From NCBI RefSeq assembly GCF_900198655.1, contig NZ_FZPO01000024.1, positions 1 through 51,486 of the forward strand: a DNA stretch of 51,486 nucleotides, in the 5' to 3' direction. Positions 16,378-25,748 of the stretch are shown piece after piece (the stretch's first letter is position 1; every line of letters begins with the position of its first letter). The translations under genes were made by a program, and so were the position numbers. The DNA comes from Helicobacter equorum (GTDB lineage: Bacteria; Campylobacterota; Campylobacteria; Campylobacterales; Helicobacteraceae). The notes below the pieces were generated by a model. It saw only the letters and a program-made list of their open reading frames with translations, did not search any database and was not told where the DNA came from.

Positions 16378-19164
16378 ATGCAAACAAATGTAAGCCGTCG
16401 TAGTTTTATAAAAAGCGCAGCAATTGCTTCAGCTGCTTCCGCTGCTGGATTGGGTGTGCCAAGCACATTGTTAGCAGAATCTAACACCGCTCAAAAATCT
16501 TGGAAATGGGACAAGGCGGTATGTAGATTCTGTGGAACTGGGTGTGGGATCATGGTTGCTACCAAAGATGGGCAGATTGTTGCTGTCAAGGGAGATCCAG
16601 AAGCACCTGTCAATAGAGGTATAAACTGCATTAAAGGATATTTTTGTGCCAAGATTATGTATGGGCAAGATCGTCTTACGCAGCCTCTTTTGCGCGTAAA
16701 TGCAAAAGGTGAATTTGATAAAAAAGGAAAGTTTGCTCCAGTAAGTTGGAAACGAGCTTTTGATGAAATGGAAAAGCAATTTAGAAAGGCGTATGAGGAG
16801 ATCGGACCAACAGGTGTGGCTATTTTGGGTAGTGGGCAATACACTGTGCAAGAGGGTTATGCCTCTGTTAAGTTGATGAAAGCAGGTTTTAGATCCAATA
16901 ATATTGACCCTAACGCAAGACATTGTATGGCAAGTGCAGTGGTAGGATTTATGCAAACTTTTGGTGTAGATGAGCCATCGGGTTGTTATGATGATATTGA
17001 GCTTACTGATACAATTGTAACTTGGGGCGCAAATATGGCAGAAATGCACCCTATTTTGTGGAGTCGCGTAACAGATCGTAAGCTCTCAAACCCTAATAAA
17101 GTAAGGATTATCAATCTCTCTACTTTTACAAATAGGACTTCAGATATTGCAGATATCGAGATTATTTTTAAGCCACAAACCGATCTAGCGATTTGGAATT
17201 TCATCGCGCGTGAGATTGTGTATAACAAACCAGAATCTATTGACAAGGAATTTGTCAAAAATTACTGCACCTTTAGCACAGGATATGTGAATATTGGTTA
17301 TGGTATGCGTGATAATCCTAATCACAAAAGCTTTTCCTCTCAAGAAAAGGAAATTGTAGCCAAACAAGTGAGTAAAGTGCTTAGCGACAATGAGGGCATT
17401 ACACTACAATATCTAGGACTTAAAGCCGGTGATACGCTCACAAACGATAAAGCAAAAGAAGCCGATATACATTGGGAAATTGGTTTTGATGATTTCAAAA
17501 AAGCTCTAGATCCTTATACACTTGATTTTGTAGCCCAGCTTGCTAAGGGTGATGAATCTGAAAGCCTTGATTCGTTTAAAGCAAAACTCCAACAGCTTGC
17601 AGATTATTACACACAACAAGATAGAAAGGTAGTAAGTTTTTGGACTATGGGCTTTAACCAACATCAAAGAGGCACTTGGGTGAATGAGCAAAGCTATATG
17701 GTGCATATGTTGCTTGGCAAACAAGCTAAGCCCGGTAGTGGTGCATTTTCACTCACAGGACAACCTAGTGCATGTGGAACGGCGCGTGAAGTAGGGACAT
17801 TCTCTCATAGATTACCTGCGGATATGGTCGTAGCAAATCCAAAGCACCGAGAGATGTCTGAAAAAATATGGAATCTTCCTGCGGGGACGCTTAATGGTAA
17901 GCCAGGCTATCCATTCTTGGATGTTATGCGAGCGCTAGAGGATCAAAAAGTAAAATGGGTGTGGGTGCAAGTCAATAACCCGTGGCAAAACACTGCAAAT
18001 GCTAATCACTGGATTAAAGCAGCACGAGAGCTTGATAACTTTATTGTTGTGAGTGATAGTTATCCGGGTATTAGTGCTAAAGTCGCTGATCTCATTTTGC
18101 CTTCGGCAATGATTTATGAAAAATGGGGTGCTTATGGTAACGCCGAGAGACGCACACAGCATTGGAAACAACAAGTGTTGCCACAAGGTAATGCAATGAG
18201 TGATACTTGGCAGGTGTTGGAGTTTTCAAAACGCTTCAAACTTAAAGAAGTGTGGGGTAAAGAATATGAGGATTTGGGGCTTAAGAATGTATTGCCAGAA
18301 GTGCAAGCATTGGGGTATAGTGAAGATTCTACACTTTTTGATGTGCTATTTGCTAATACTAGAGCCAAAAAGTTTAGCAGCAAAGATTCTATGCTTACAA
18401 ATGGGCTTAATTCTGAAGTCTTTGGAGATAGCCGAAATGTCGTTGGTAGCGATGATAAGGTTTTTGCAGGCTATGATTTCTTTGTGCAAAAATATTTGTG
18501 GGAAGAATACAGACTCTTTGGTCTTGGACATGGGCACGATTTAGCAGAATTTGATGTGTATCATAAGGTGCGTGGATTGCGTTGGCCTGTGGTTGATGGC
18601 AAAGAAACACAATGGCGTTTCAATGCCAAATACGATCCATATGCCCGTAAATATGGTAATGGCAAGGACTTTGCGTTTTATGGTAATAAGGAAGCCTCGC
18701 TTTTTCAAGGTGATTTGAGCAAGCCCGGTAGTGAGAAAAAACCTATCACAAATAGGGCAAAAATATTTTTCCGTCCGTATATGGATCCTTGCGAAATGCC
18801 AGATAAAGAATATCCTATGTGGCTCTCAACTGGTAGGGTGCTTGAGCATTGGCATAGTGGGACTATGACTATGAGGGTGCCGGAGTTGTTCCGTGCTGTG
18901 CCTGAAGCGCTTTGCTATATGAATGAAGATGACACCAAGGATAAGGGTTTTAAGGCAGGTGATCATGTGTGGGTAGAATCTCGTAGAGGCAAAGTAAAAG
19001 CACGCGTGGATATAAATGGTAGAAACAGACCGCCAAAAGGCTTGGTGTATGTGCCTTGGTTTGATGAAAATGTTTTTATCAATAAGGTGTGTCTTGATGC
19101 TACTTGCCCACTTTCTAAGCAAACAGATTTTAAAAAGTGTGCTGTGAAGGTGTATAAGGCGTAG
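16378..19164 (+). CDS. napA: Periplasmic nitrate reductase catalytic subunit NapA
   Basis: A 928-residue molybdoenzyme that reduces nitrate to nitrite in the periplasm with Mo-bis-MGD and one [4Fe-4S] cluster. The N-terminal SRRSFIK is a twin-arginine signal. The cluster ligands are in [10 protein letters not shown] and NCIKGYF, and the molybdenum cysteine is C183 in ARHCMASAV. The C-terminal pterin-binding domain has [21 protein letters not shown]. The ATG at 16378 is chosen because AGAGGAGG lies seven bases upstream and it opens the Tat signal; an upstream in-frame start at 16360 would only add six residues. It is first in napAGHBLD. Confidence 0.97.
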   Translation: MQTNVSRRSFIKSAAIASAASAAGLGVPSTLLAESNTAQKSWKWDKAVCRFCGTGCGIMVATKDGQIVAVKGDPEAPVNRGINCIKGYFCAKIMYGQDRLTQPLLRVNAKGEFDKKGKFAPVSWKRAFDEMEKQFRKAYEEIGPTGVAILGSGQYTVQEGYASVKLMKAGFRSNNIDPNARHCMASAVVGFMQTFGVDEPSGCYDDIELTDTIVTWGANMAEMHPILWSRVTDRKLSNPNKVRIINLSTFTNRTSDIADIEIIFKPQTDLAIWNFIAREIVYNKPESIDKEFVKNYCTFSTGYVNIGYGMRDNPNHKSFSSQEKEIVAKQVSKVLSDNEGITLQYLGLKAGDTLTNDKAKEADIHWEIGFDDFKKALDPYTLDFVAQLAKGDESESLDSFKAKLQQLADYYTQQDRKVVSFWTMGFNQHQRGTWVNEQSYMVHMLLGKQAKPGSGAFSLTGQPSACGTAREVGTFSHRLPADMVVANPKHREMSEKIWNLPAGTLNGKPGYPFLDVMRALEDQKVKWVWVQVNNPWQNTANANHWIKAARELDNFIVVSDSYPGISAKVADLILPSAMIYEKWGAYGNAERRTQHWKQQVLPQGNAMSDTWQVLEFSKRFKLKEVWGKEYEDLGLKNVLPEVQALGYSEDSTLFDVLFANTRAKKFSSKDSMLTNGLNSEVFGDSRNVVGSDDKVFAGYDFFVQKYLWEEYRLFGLGHGHDLAEFDVYHKVRGLRWPVVDGKETQWRFNAKYDPYARKYGNGKDFAFYGNKEASLFQGDLSKPGSEKKPITNRAKIFFRPYMDPCEMPDKEYPMWLSTGRVLEHWHSGTMTMRVPELFRAVPEALCYMNEDDTKDKGFKAGDHVWVESRRGKVKARVDINGRNRPPKGLVYVPWFDENVFINKVCLDATCPLSKQTDFKKCAVKVYKA

Positions 19165-19168
19165 TCTT

Positions 19169-19915
19169 ATGGATTTGCAACGTAGAAAGGCTGTGGGTTC
19201 TATTTTACAGACAATGGGGCTTGTGGCTATGGGTGGCTTGGTGTGGAGTGCATATGTCTTTGAATCTAAGGCGAATCCTTTGGGATTTTATCCACCTGGT
19301 GCGCGTGATAACTTTGTAAGTACATGTATAAAATGTGGGCTTTGCGTGGAGGCTTGTCCGTATTATACGCTTAAGCTTTCTCAAGAGGGTTTGAAAGGCT
19401 TGCCAATTTTTGTGCCGCGTGAGATTCCATGTTTTATGTGTGCGGATATTCCTTGTGTGAGGGCATGTCCTACAGAAGCGCTTGATAAGAATCTTGTCAG
19501 CACAAATGGCGCACTTGATATTACAAAGGCACGCATGGGCGTAGCGGTGGTTGATACACTAAATTGCATTGCATATGCTGGGATTCAGTGCGATGCATGT
19601 TATCGCGCATGTCCTTTGATAGATAAGGCAATTTATCTTGAATATAAGGCTAATGAACGCACAGGTAAGCATTCTATGATTTTGCCTATGGTGGCAAATG
19701 ATGTATGCACAGGATGTGGGAAATGTGAGAAAGCCTGTGTGACAGCCATTGCATCTATTCGGGTTTTGCCTAGAGATTCTGTGTTAGGAAAAATGGGAAC
19801 AAACTATATTAAAGGTTGGGAGGAGAGTGATGAAATGCGCTTAGAATCTGCACCGACTAAAAAGCCCCAAAATAGCAAAAAGCAAAATCTTGATTATCTC
19901 AATGGAGAACTATAA
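19169..19915 (+). CDS. napG: Ferredoxin-type quinol dehydrogenase subunit NapG
   Basis: A 248-residue periplasmic iron-sulfur protein. It begins MDLQRRKAVGSILQ with a twin-arginine-like signal and holds four cysteine clusters: CIKCGLCVEACP, CFMCADIPCVRACP, CDACYRACP and CTGCGKCEKACV. With NapH it oxidises menaquinol and passes electrons to NapB/NapA. In Campylobacterota this pair replaces the NapC cytochrome, and no napC is present here. It starts four bases after napA; its stop overlaps the napH start by one base. Confidence 0.96.
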   Translation: MDLQRRKAVGSILQTMGLVAMGGLVWSAYVFESKANPLGFYPPGARDNFVSTCIKCGLCVEACPYYTLKLSQEGLKGLPIFVPREIPCFMCADIPCVRACPTEALDKNLVSTNGALDITKARMGVAVVDTLNCIAYAGIQCDACYRACPLIDKAIYLEYKANERTGKHSMILPMVANDVCTGCGKCEKACVTAIASIRVLPRDSVLGKMGTNYIKGWEESDEMRLESAPTKKPQNSKKQNLDYLNGEL

Positions 19916-20835
19916 TGTGGTTGAAAAAACATAGATTTTTGCTATTGCGTAGATTCACACAAATAGGAATCTTGAACTTGTTTTTTGTGGCAAATTGCTC
20001 ATTTGTCTTTATCGATGGCACCAAACATTTTGTAATACAGGGGGATCTTAGCGCATTTGAGAGTGGTGAGAGAAATCTTGCTATAGCGCACAACAAGCAC
20101 GATATGTTACCCTTTGGGATTTTAGAGGGGAATTTGAGTGGATCAAAAATTTTAGAAACTATCCCCATGAGTGATCCTTTGGCATTTTTACAAATCTTTT
20201 TAGCTGGTGGAGCTATTAGTATGGATTTGTTGTTTGGTGTGCTTGTGGTGATGTTGGTGTATGGATTGTTTTTGGGTCGTGGATATTGTGCGTTCGTCTG
20301 TCCTATCAATATGGTAAGTGATTTAGCAAACTTTTTGCGCACAAAACTACACATCGAAAATATAAGATTTTTGGCAATTTCACGCAAGGCAAAATTTGGA
20401 ATTTTGTTTTTAAGTCTTTTACTTTCTCTTGTCTTTGGGGTCTTGGCATGGGAGAGTATTAGTCCTATTTCTATGTTGCATCGCGGTGTTGTGTTTGGTA
20501 TGGGTGTAGGATTTTTTGGGGTTTTGGGTGTATTTTTGTTTGATTTGTTTGTTCTAAAAAATGGCTTTTGTGGACATATATGCCCTCTAGGTGCAGTGTA
20601 TGGACTAATTGGATCAAAGGCTATGTTGAGAATTAGGCATAATGTGCAAAATTGCACCAAATGTATGGATTGTGTAAGAATCTGTCCAGAAAATCAAGTC
20701 TTGCGTATGGTTGGCAAATATAGTGCACCGGTATCTGATATGGCGTGTATCAAATGCGGTCGTTGTGTTGAAGTATGCAACGATAATGCACTAGGTTTTA
20801 GTATTTTAGATTATCAAAAAGGAGAGAAAAAATGA
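19915..20835 (+). CDS. napH: Quinol dehydrogenase membrane subunit NapH
   Basis: A 306-residue inner-membrane protein with about four membrane segments. The conserved cysteine motifs CAFVCP and CGHICPLG follow membrane helices, and the C-terminus carries two [4Fe-4S] sites, CTKCMDCVRICP and CIKCGRCVEVC. It feeds menaquinol electrons to NapG. The end overlaps the napB start by four bases. Confidence 0.96.
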   Translation: MWLKKHRFLLLRRFTQIGILNLFFVANCSFVFIDGTKHFVIQGDLSAFESGERNLAIAHNKHDMLPFGILEGNLSGSKILETIPMSDPLAFLQIFLAGGAISMDLLFGVLVVMLVYGLFLGRGYCAFVCPINMVSDLANFLRTKLHIENIRFLAISRKAKFGILFLSLLLSLVFGVLAWESISPISMLHRGVVFGMGVGFFGVLGVFLFDLFVLKNGFCGHICPLGAVYGLIGSKAMLRIRHNVQNCTKCMDCVRICPENQVLRMVGKYSAPVSDMACIKCGRCVEVCNDNALGFSILDYQKGEKK

Positions 20836-21380
20836 AAACAGCGTTGGTATACAAAGCAATAGCAGTGGCTTTTGGCATAAGTATGTTGTTTGTGGGTTGT
20901 GGTGAAAGTAAGGGCGATAAGCAAACAACGGGTATTGATGAGACACAGATAGGATTGCGTACAGCACCACTTGAAAGCGAAAGTGTGAATCTTGTCGATT
21001 ATACATTTGGCACCAAAGTAGCCGGAGAGAGCGAGAAAATTGAGCGATCTTTTGAAAATGCACCACCTCTTATTCCGCATGATATAGAGGGTATGCTTCC
21101 TATCACACAACAAGATAACACATGTCTTGGTTGCCATGATAGAGAAATAGCTGAAGGTGTAGGTGCTACTCCGGTGCCAACATCTCATATCTATGATTTG
21201 CGTACAATGAAGCAAGTAGAGAGTGGTGTAGCTGATGCGCGTTATAATTGCACACAATGTCATGTACCACAAGCACAAACAAAACCTTTGGTGGAAAACA
21301 CTTTTAGTCCAGAATTTAGTAGTGAGTCTCAAAAACACCAATCAAATTTACTTGATGTGTTAAATCAGGGAGTGAAATAG
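20832..21380 (+). CDS. napB: Di-haem cytochrome c subunit NapB
   Basis: A 182-residue cytochrome that passes electrons to NapA. Two haem c sites are visible, CLGCH and CTQCH, together with the NapB-specific PPLIPHDIEGMLPIT and PTSHIYDLR segments. The N-terminus ends its hydrophobic stretch in SMLFVGCGESK, which resembles a lipobox, so this NapB may be membrane-anchored rather than soluble; this needs comparison with close relatives. It overlaps napH and precedes napL by five bases. Confidence 0.95.
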   Translation: MKTALVYKAIAVAFGISMLFVGCGESKGDKQTTGIDETQIGLRTAPLESESVNLVDYTFGTKVAGESEKIERSFENAPPLIPHDIEGMLPITQQDNTCLGCHDREIAEGVGATPVPTSHIYDLRTMKQVESGVADARYNCTQCHVPQAQTKPLVENTFSPEFSSESQKHQSNLLDVLNQGVK

Positions 21381-21385
21381 ATTTC

Positions 21386-22351
21386 GTGAAGTTGCTAAGA
21401 TATGTCCTCATAGTGTGCGTTATGTGCGTGAGTATATATGCCAAAGTGTCGCCCTCACGCATTGTAGATACACACACAGAGATAACTTCCATGCAACAAA
21501 GCAATGGGAAATTGTATGTTTGCACTTCACAAGGCGAGGTGCAAGTGTATGCGCTTGATACTTTGAAGTTCTTACAACGCATAAATATACCTAGCTATAC
21601 AGATTTGTTTGGTTTTGTATTTCGCCCAAAGGTGTTTAACACCGATGTCAATATTAATGGAGAGATTCTTATCGTTGCAGCAGGGGTGAATGGAAGTCGG
21701 AGTCTGTATATATATGCCAATGAGAATCTACAGGTTTTGTTGGATGGTATGAGTATTGCCAAGGCATTATGGATTACTCAAACTCAAGTGCTTGTGGCAC
21801 TCATGAGTCATGAGGTTTTGCTTTTTGACACACAGCAAAAAAAGATTATCTATCAAACGCAAGTTACGCAGGCAAGTTTTAGTGATATGGTGTATAATGC
21901 ACATGATCATGTCGTATATACCACTGGAGAATCTGGCGTAGTGTATGCGATAGATCCAAGTAATGGCAAGATTTTAGGGCATTATGATATGATTAACAAG
22001 GATAAAATTTTTGCCCTTAGTTTTGGAGGGGATAGCCTTGTGGGTGCTGGACAAGACAAGCGACTTAGTATTTATAGATTCCAAAATGGTAGTAAGCTAT
22101 TAGATTCTGCAATGGTGCGATCAGAATTTTTGATTTATGTTACAGGAATAGATACAAGGGGCGAATATATCGGTTATATGAGTGATGAAAATGGCAGTGT
22201 GCAGATCCTGCGTGCCAAAGATAAAAAGCCTCTTGTGTTATTAGAGGGTATTTCTGGGGTTGTAAATAGCATTATCTTTTATGGAGCAAATGTATTTGTG
22301 AGTTGTGATGATAACAAGATTTATGTGTTTAATTTACAAGGAGTATTATGA
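21386..22351 (+). CDS. napL: WD40/PQQ-like beta-propeller protein NapL
   Basis: A 321-residue periplasmic protein with a signal peptide (LLRYVLIVCVMCVSIYA) and repeated beta-propeller-like strands (LYVCTSQGEVQVYALDTL, GVVYAIDPSNGKILG, KIYVFNLQG). It matches NapL, which is found in nap operons of Campylobacterota and has no settled function. The start codon is GTG. The stop overlaps napD (ATGA). Confidence 0.88.
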   Translation: MKLLRYVLIVCVMCVSIYAKVSPSRIVDTHTEITSMQQSNGKLYVCTSQGEVQVYALDTLKFLQRINIPSYTDLFGFVFRPKVFNTDVNINGEILIVAAGVNGSRSLYIYANENLQVLLDGMSIAKALWITQTQVLVALMSHEVLLFDTQQKKIIYQTQVTQASFSDMVYNAHDHVVYTTGESGVVYAIDPSNGKILGHYDMINKDKIFALSFGGDSLVGAGQDKRLSIYRFQNGSKLLDSAMVRSEFLIYVTGIDTRGEYIGYMSDENGSVQILRAKDKKPLVLLEGISGVVNSIIFYGANVFVSCDDNKIYVFNLQGVL

Positions 22352-22683
22352 ATATTTCAAGCATAATAGTGCGTGCAAATCGCGATGACTGGGAGAATCT
22401 ATTACAAGAAGTTGGCAAAATTGCATATAGTGAAGTAGCGCTAGAGGACAAAGAAAAGGGAGTTATCATCGTAACCATAGAGGCTCCTGATACAAACTCA
22501 GACATACAATCGTTAAAGCAAATAAGTGCTTTAAAGGGGGTGCTTAGCGCGGATATGCACCTAAGCTATACGCAGGATTTAGAGGAATGCAAACTCGATA
22601 TTAATGAAATTGCTGAACTCATTGACACAAAGCCTATTGCTGAAGTGAGATATTCTGGAGATGTCAATAATCTTTTGAAATAA
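22348..22683 (+). CDS. napD: Nap chaperone NapD
   Basis: A 111-residue cytoplasmic chaperone that binds the twin-arginine signal of NapA and holds back export until the cofactor is inserted. The ferredoxin-like fold shows SSIIVRANRDDW, GVIIVTIEAPDT and LKGVLSADMHLSY. It is the last gene of the operon; its stop directly abuts the stop of the convergent marR-like gene, leaving no room for a separate terminator. Confidence 0.9.
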   Translation: MNISSIIVRANRDDWENLLQEVGKIAYSEVALEDKEKGVIIVTIEAPDTNSDIQSLKQISALKGVLSADMHLSYTQDLEECKLDINEIAELIDTKPIAEVRYSGDVNNLLK

Positions 22684-23130
22684 TTATTTATGTGCGAGAG
22701 TATGCGTGGTGCTATCTATGGAATAGAAAAATTTCGCAAGGAGCTTATGTAGTGTCGTGAATTCCTTATCGCTAAGGGTGTGTAGTAATTCTCTTTCGTG
22801 CTGAAGCGTTGCAGAAAAGATTTTTTTAGCTTGTTTTTTGCCTTCTGGAGTGATTATTATGAGATTTTCTTTGCGATTAGTGGGGTTTTTTTGTCTTTGT
22901 AATAATCCCCTTTGTTCGAGATCATCAATGAAAAATCGAGTTGTATTTTTGTCAATTTCCATGATGTTGGCAATTTCTGTTTGGGAAAGTTGGGTATCCA
23001 TCGCAATAAAAAGTATACCCACCTCTCTGCCATCAGTAAAACCAAATTGTGTTAAAACCATTTCTCTAAAATGAGTTTTTGCAGTATATACAAGTTTTTG
23101 ACAAAGAAAAAAGATTGATTCCTCAAACAT
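22684..23130 (-). CDS. MarR family transcriptional regulator
   Basis: A 148-residue winged-helix regulator. The helix-turn-helix is at about 50-75 (LSQTEIANIMEIDKNTTRFFIDDLEQRGLL) and the wing follows (RQKNPTNRKENLIIITPEG). The target is unknown. A perfect nine-base inverted repeat (ATAGTAAAA/TTTTACTAT) lies 20-60 bases before its start and is a candidate operator for self-control. It converges with napD. Confidence 0.9.
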   Translation of the reverse strand: MFEESIFFLCQKLVYTAKTHFREMVLTQFGFTDGREVGILFIAMDTQLSQTEIANIMEIDKNTTRFFIDDLEQRGLLQRQKNPTNRKENLIIITPEGKKQAKKIFSATLQHERELLHTLSDKEFTTLHKLLAKFFYSIDSTTHTLAHK

Positions 23131-23149
23131 TCAATAAGCCCTTTTTATG

Positions 23150-23191
23150 ATAGTAAAACAAAATTTTAGTATAAAAATATTATTTTACTAT
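23150..23191. promoter_or_regulatory. Candidate MarR operator (9-bp inverted repeat)
   Basis: ATAGTAAAA at 23150-23158 and TTTTACTAT at 23183-23191 are exact inverted copies, 24 bases apart, just before the marR-like gene. The stretch between them is very AT-rich and contains several possible -10 boxes. Binding by the MarR protein is inferred from position only. Confidence 0.4.
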
Positions 23192-23249
23192 AAATTATGT
23201 AATGGAAATTAAGATATGAGAGTCTGGCTCTTGTGTCGTGTGACTAGTA

Positions 23250-23639
23250 TTATGGTATCTTGAGGTTTTGTGCAAGTTTTTGGATGCGTTCATTGAGCTC
23301 ATCAAAATCTTTTGCGCCATCAAGGTAGGTAAAAAACTCATTTTTTAGAATCTGCAGATTTTTAAACGTATCTATGGCTTTTTGCCCTTCTTGTGTAATT
23401 TGTGTGCCACTATCTTTGCCTCCACCCGCATTTGAAATGACTAGGGGATTTGGTGCGGAGAGTTTGTTGGCTATGTCTATACTATCCCATGCTGCCTTAT
23501 AGCTCATTTTCATTTGCTTTGCAGCTTTGGCTATCGAACCACTGGCTTTGATACGCTCAAGTAATTCGATTCTGCCAACTCCTAGATAATTTTTAGAATC
23601 TTTTGTGATCCAAAATCGAGAATCTATCTTCATACCCAA
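23250..23639 (-). CDS. ModE-like DNA-binding protein (N-terminal domain only)
   Basis: A 129-residue winged-helix protein of the ModE type. RIELLERIKASGSIAKAAKQMKMSYKAAWDSI is the characteristic helix-turn-helix, and SNAGGGKDSGTQIT matches the wing of ModE. The molybdate-binding (TOBE/Mop) domain is absent, as reported for some Campylobacterota ModE proteins. It lies 16 bases after lutC on the same strand and near the molybdenum-dependent nap operon, so control of nap or molybdate genes is a reasonable guess. No modABC genes are in this window. Confidence 0.87.
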   Translation of the reverse strand: MGMKIDSRFWITKDSKNYLGVGRIELLERIKASGSIAKAAKQMKMSYKAAWDSIDIANKLSAPNPLVISNAGGGKDSGTQITQEGQKAIDTFKNLQILKNEFFTYLDGAKDFDELNERIQKLAQNLKIP

Positions 23640-23655
23640 CCTTCCGCACTAATTT

Positions 23656-24303
23656 TTAGTATAACACCACATACACCACGCGTGGTCCATGCACACCAAA
23701 CACCGTTTGTAACTCAATATCAGCAGTGCGCGAAGGACCTGCAACAAAGATAATGTTTGTTGGTAAAATCTCGCTTCCGCTGCGATTTTTCTCATATGTC
23801 TTGATACATTCAATACCGGCATAGAGATTCTCTACTATATGATCTTTTTTGAGTAGATAAATGCAATTATTAGTGATAAGTGAAGAAAGTCTAGGGGCTT
23901 GTGGATTAGCGCTTAGTCCTACAATGCCTAGATTTGCCACACCACATCGTGCTTCCACGATAGAAGTATCAATTCCAAATAATTCCCCACGCATAGAATC
24001 TACGCTTTGTGTGTATGGGATAAATTTGGCTTCCATACCCTTAAAGTCTAATGACACATCAGTGTTATACAGCACTTCTTTAGCCTTGACTTCTCCAAGG
24101 GTTTCTGCGATTGTAGATTCTAGAGTATCCAGACTAGATTCACGCACGATAGCCTTATTATTGCTTTGATTAAGCTTGTATTCTTCTAAAAGTTCCTTAT
24201 GCGTGTAATTCATAGGGTTAGCATACTGCACCTTTGGGCTTGGGATATGTGTATTATTTTTAAGAGAATCTCGCACACGCCCTAAGATATCTGCCTTACT
24301 CAT
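23656..24303 (-). CDS. lutC: L-lactate oxidation subunit LutC (LUD domain)
   Basis: A 215-residue LUD-domain protein, the third part of the LutABC iron-sulfur L-lactate dehydrogenase complex. It shows SVDSMRGELFGIDTSIVEARCGVANLGIVG and the C-terminal FVAGPSRTADIELQTVFGVHGP, typical of LutC/YkgG. It overlaps the end of lutB by eight bases. Confidence 0.92.
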   Translation of the reverse strand: MSKADILGRVRDSLKNNTHIPSPKVQYANPMNYTHKELLEEYKLNQSNNKAIVRESSLDTLESTIAETLGEVKAKEVLYNTDVSLDFKGMEAKFIPYTQSVDSMRGELFGIDTSIVEARCGVANLGIVGLSANPQAPRLSSLITNNCIYLLKKDHIVENLYAGIECIKTYEKNRSGSEILPTNIIFVAGPSRTADIELQTVFGVHGPRVVYVVLY

Positions 24304-25738
24304 AGATTACTCCTTGCATTTGAGATACTTTTTTGTGAAGATTGCCATTGATTTTTGGGAATTCACGATACTTCACCCAATTTTTTAGCAATGGCACAAA
24401 AGGTGCAAATACCTTGCCAAGTGGTGCAAAGATATTTGCCATAGTAAGCACAAATCGCCATTTATTAGGGCTTGTCGCTAAAGTAGCAAATTGACTCATT
24501 GCTTTGATTTCAACGGGATTTTGTGTGCTTGAATCTGTGCCTACCACACTTTTTCGCCCTTGCCCTACGCGCTCACTTCGCAAATCTCTAATAAGTTCTG
24601 CAAGAGGGATTTTCACAGGGCATACTTCAGAGCATCGCCCACATAATGAGCATAAATCTAGCATAGGACTAAATTTATTTAAGCCAAAAAGTTGAGGTGA
24701 AATCACCTCACCAATAGGACCAGGATAGGTGCTAAGATAAGCGTGTCCGCCGATTTTATCATATACAGGGCAGTGATTAAGGCAAGTGCCACATCGAATA
24801 CAACTTAGTGCGCGGTAATAATGCGAATCGCTAAGCATTTGTGAGCGATTGTTATCAAGCAAAATAATATGCACTTCTTGTGGTCCATCAAGTTCGCCTT
24901 TTTTGCGAGGGGAAGTGATGATATTGTTATAACAAGTTACTGCCGCACCTGTAGCAGAAGGAATAAGCAAAGCATTAAGCGTAGAGGCATCTTCAAAGCT
25001 TTCAATCACTTTTTCAATCCCACAAAACGCAATATGAATATCACAAGCCGTGGTGCTCATACGCCCATTTCCCTCATTTTCTAAAAGCCAAATTGCCCCC
25101 TCATTGGCGATGGCAAAATTCACACCGCTAAGTCCGAGTTTAAATTCTTGAAATTCTCTGCGTAAATGTGCGCGCGCAATTTCATTGAGCTTTTCAGGTT
25201 CAGATTCAAGCGGAGCACCGAGTTTTTGATGAAAAATTTCACCAATTTGATAGCGATTTTTGTGGATAGCAGGTGCGACGATATGCACAGGTGGTTCGTC
25301 AATGAGTTGAATAATAATCTCACCCAAATCCGTCTCAATAGGTTCTAATCCTTTGGCTTTGAGAAAAGCATTGAGGTGCGTTTCTTCACTCGCCATAGAC
25401 TTACCTTTAAGAATCTTAGTGATATGATTTTTTTGCATGACCTCAAGCACGATATTATTGGCTTCCTCACTATTTTTTGCCCAATGCACGATAAAGCCAT
25501 TTTTACGCGCATTAGATTCAAAAGTTTCTAGCAATAAATCAAGCTTGGAGAGATTTTTTTGTTTAATCTCTTTACCTTTTTCTCGCAATGCTTCCCAATC
25601 CAAAAAACGCGTAGAAATAAGCTTTTTGCGATTGCTTTTTAGTGTATCCATAACATTTAGAAGGTTTTTGCGTAATTGTGCATCTTCAAGTTTGGTATGT
25701 ATCACATCGTGGTATTGTTGTTTGATACTTGCACCCAT
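24296..25738 (-). CDS. lutB: L-lactate oxidation iron-sulfur subunit LutB
   Basis: A 480-residue protein with an N-terminal LUD domain (MASEETHLNAFLKAKGLEPIETDLGEIIIQL region) and two C-terminal [4Fe-4S] sites, CIRCGTCLNHCP and CSLCGRCSEVCP. I chose the ATG at 25738 (MGASIKQQ) because AAGGAG lies eight bases before it; a longer frame to 25780 would overlap lutA by 32 bases. It transfers electrons from lactate to the quinone pool together with LutA and LutC. Confidence 0.93.
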   Translation of the reverse strand: MGASIKQQYHDVIHTKLEDAQLRKNLLNVMDTLKSNRKKLISTRFLDWEALREKGKEIKQKNLSKLDLLLETFESNARKNGFIVHWAKNSEEANNIVLEVMQKNHITKILKGKSMASEETHLNAFLKAKGLEPIETDLGEIIIQLIDEPPVHIVAPAIHKNRYQIGEIFHQKLGAPLESEPEKLNEIARAHLRREFQEFKLGLSGVNFAIANEGAIWLLENEGNGRMSTTACDIHIAFCGIEKVIESFEDASTLNALLIPSATGAAVTCYNNIITSPRKKGELDGPQEVHIILLDNNRSQMLSDSHYYRALSCIRCGTCLNHCPVYDKIGGHAYLSTYPGPIGEVISPQLFGLNKFSPMLDLCSLCGRCSEVCPVKIPLAELIRDLRSERVGQGRKSVVGTDSSTQNPVEIKAMSQFATLATSPNKWRFVLTMANIFAPLGKVFAPFVPLLKNWVKYREFPKINGNLHKKVSQMQGVIYE

Positions 25739-25748
25739 TCTCGTCTCC

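Noticed and set aside
16471-17049. Long open frames antisense to napA
   Set aside because: They lie fully inside the well-supported napA gene and show no family resemblance.
19899-20660. A 253-residue open frame antisense to napH
   Set aside because: Rich in K, N, P and C with no recognisable fold and no ribosome site; it mirrors a hydrophobic gene on the other strand.
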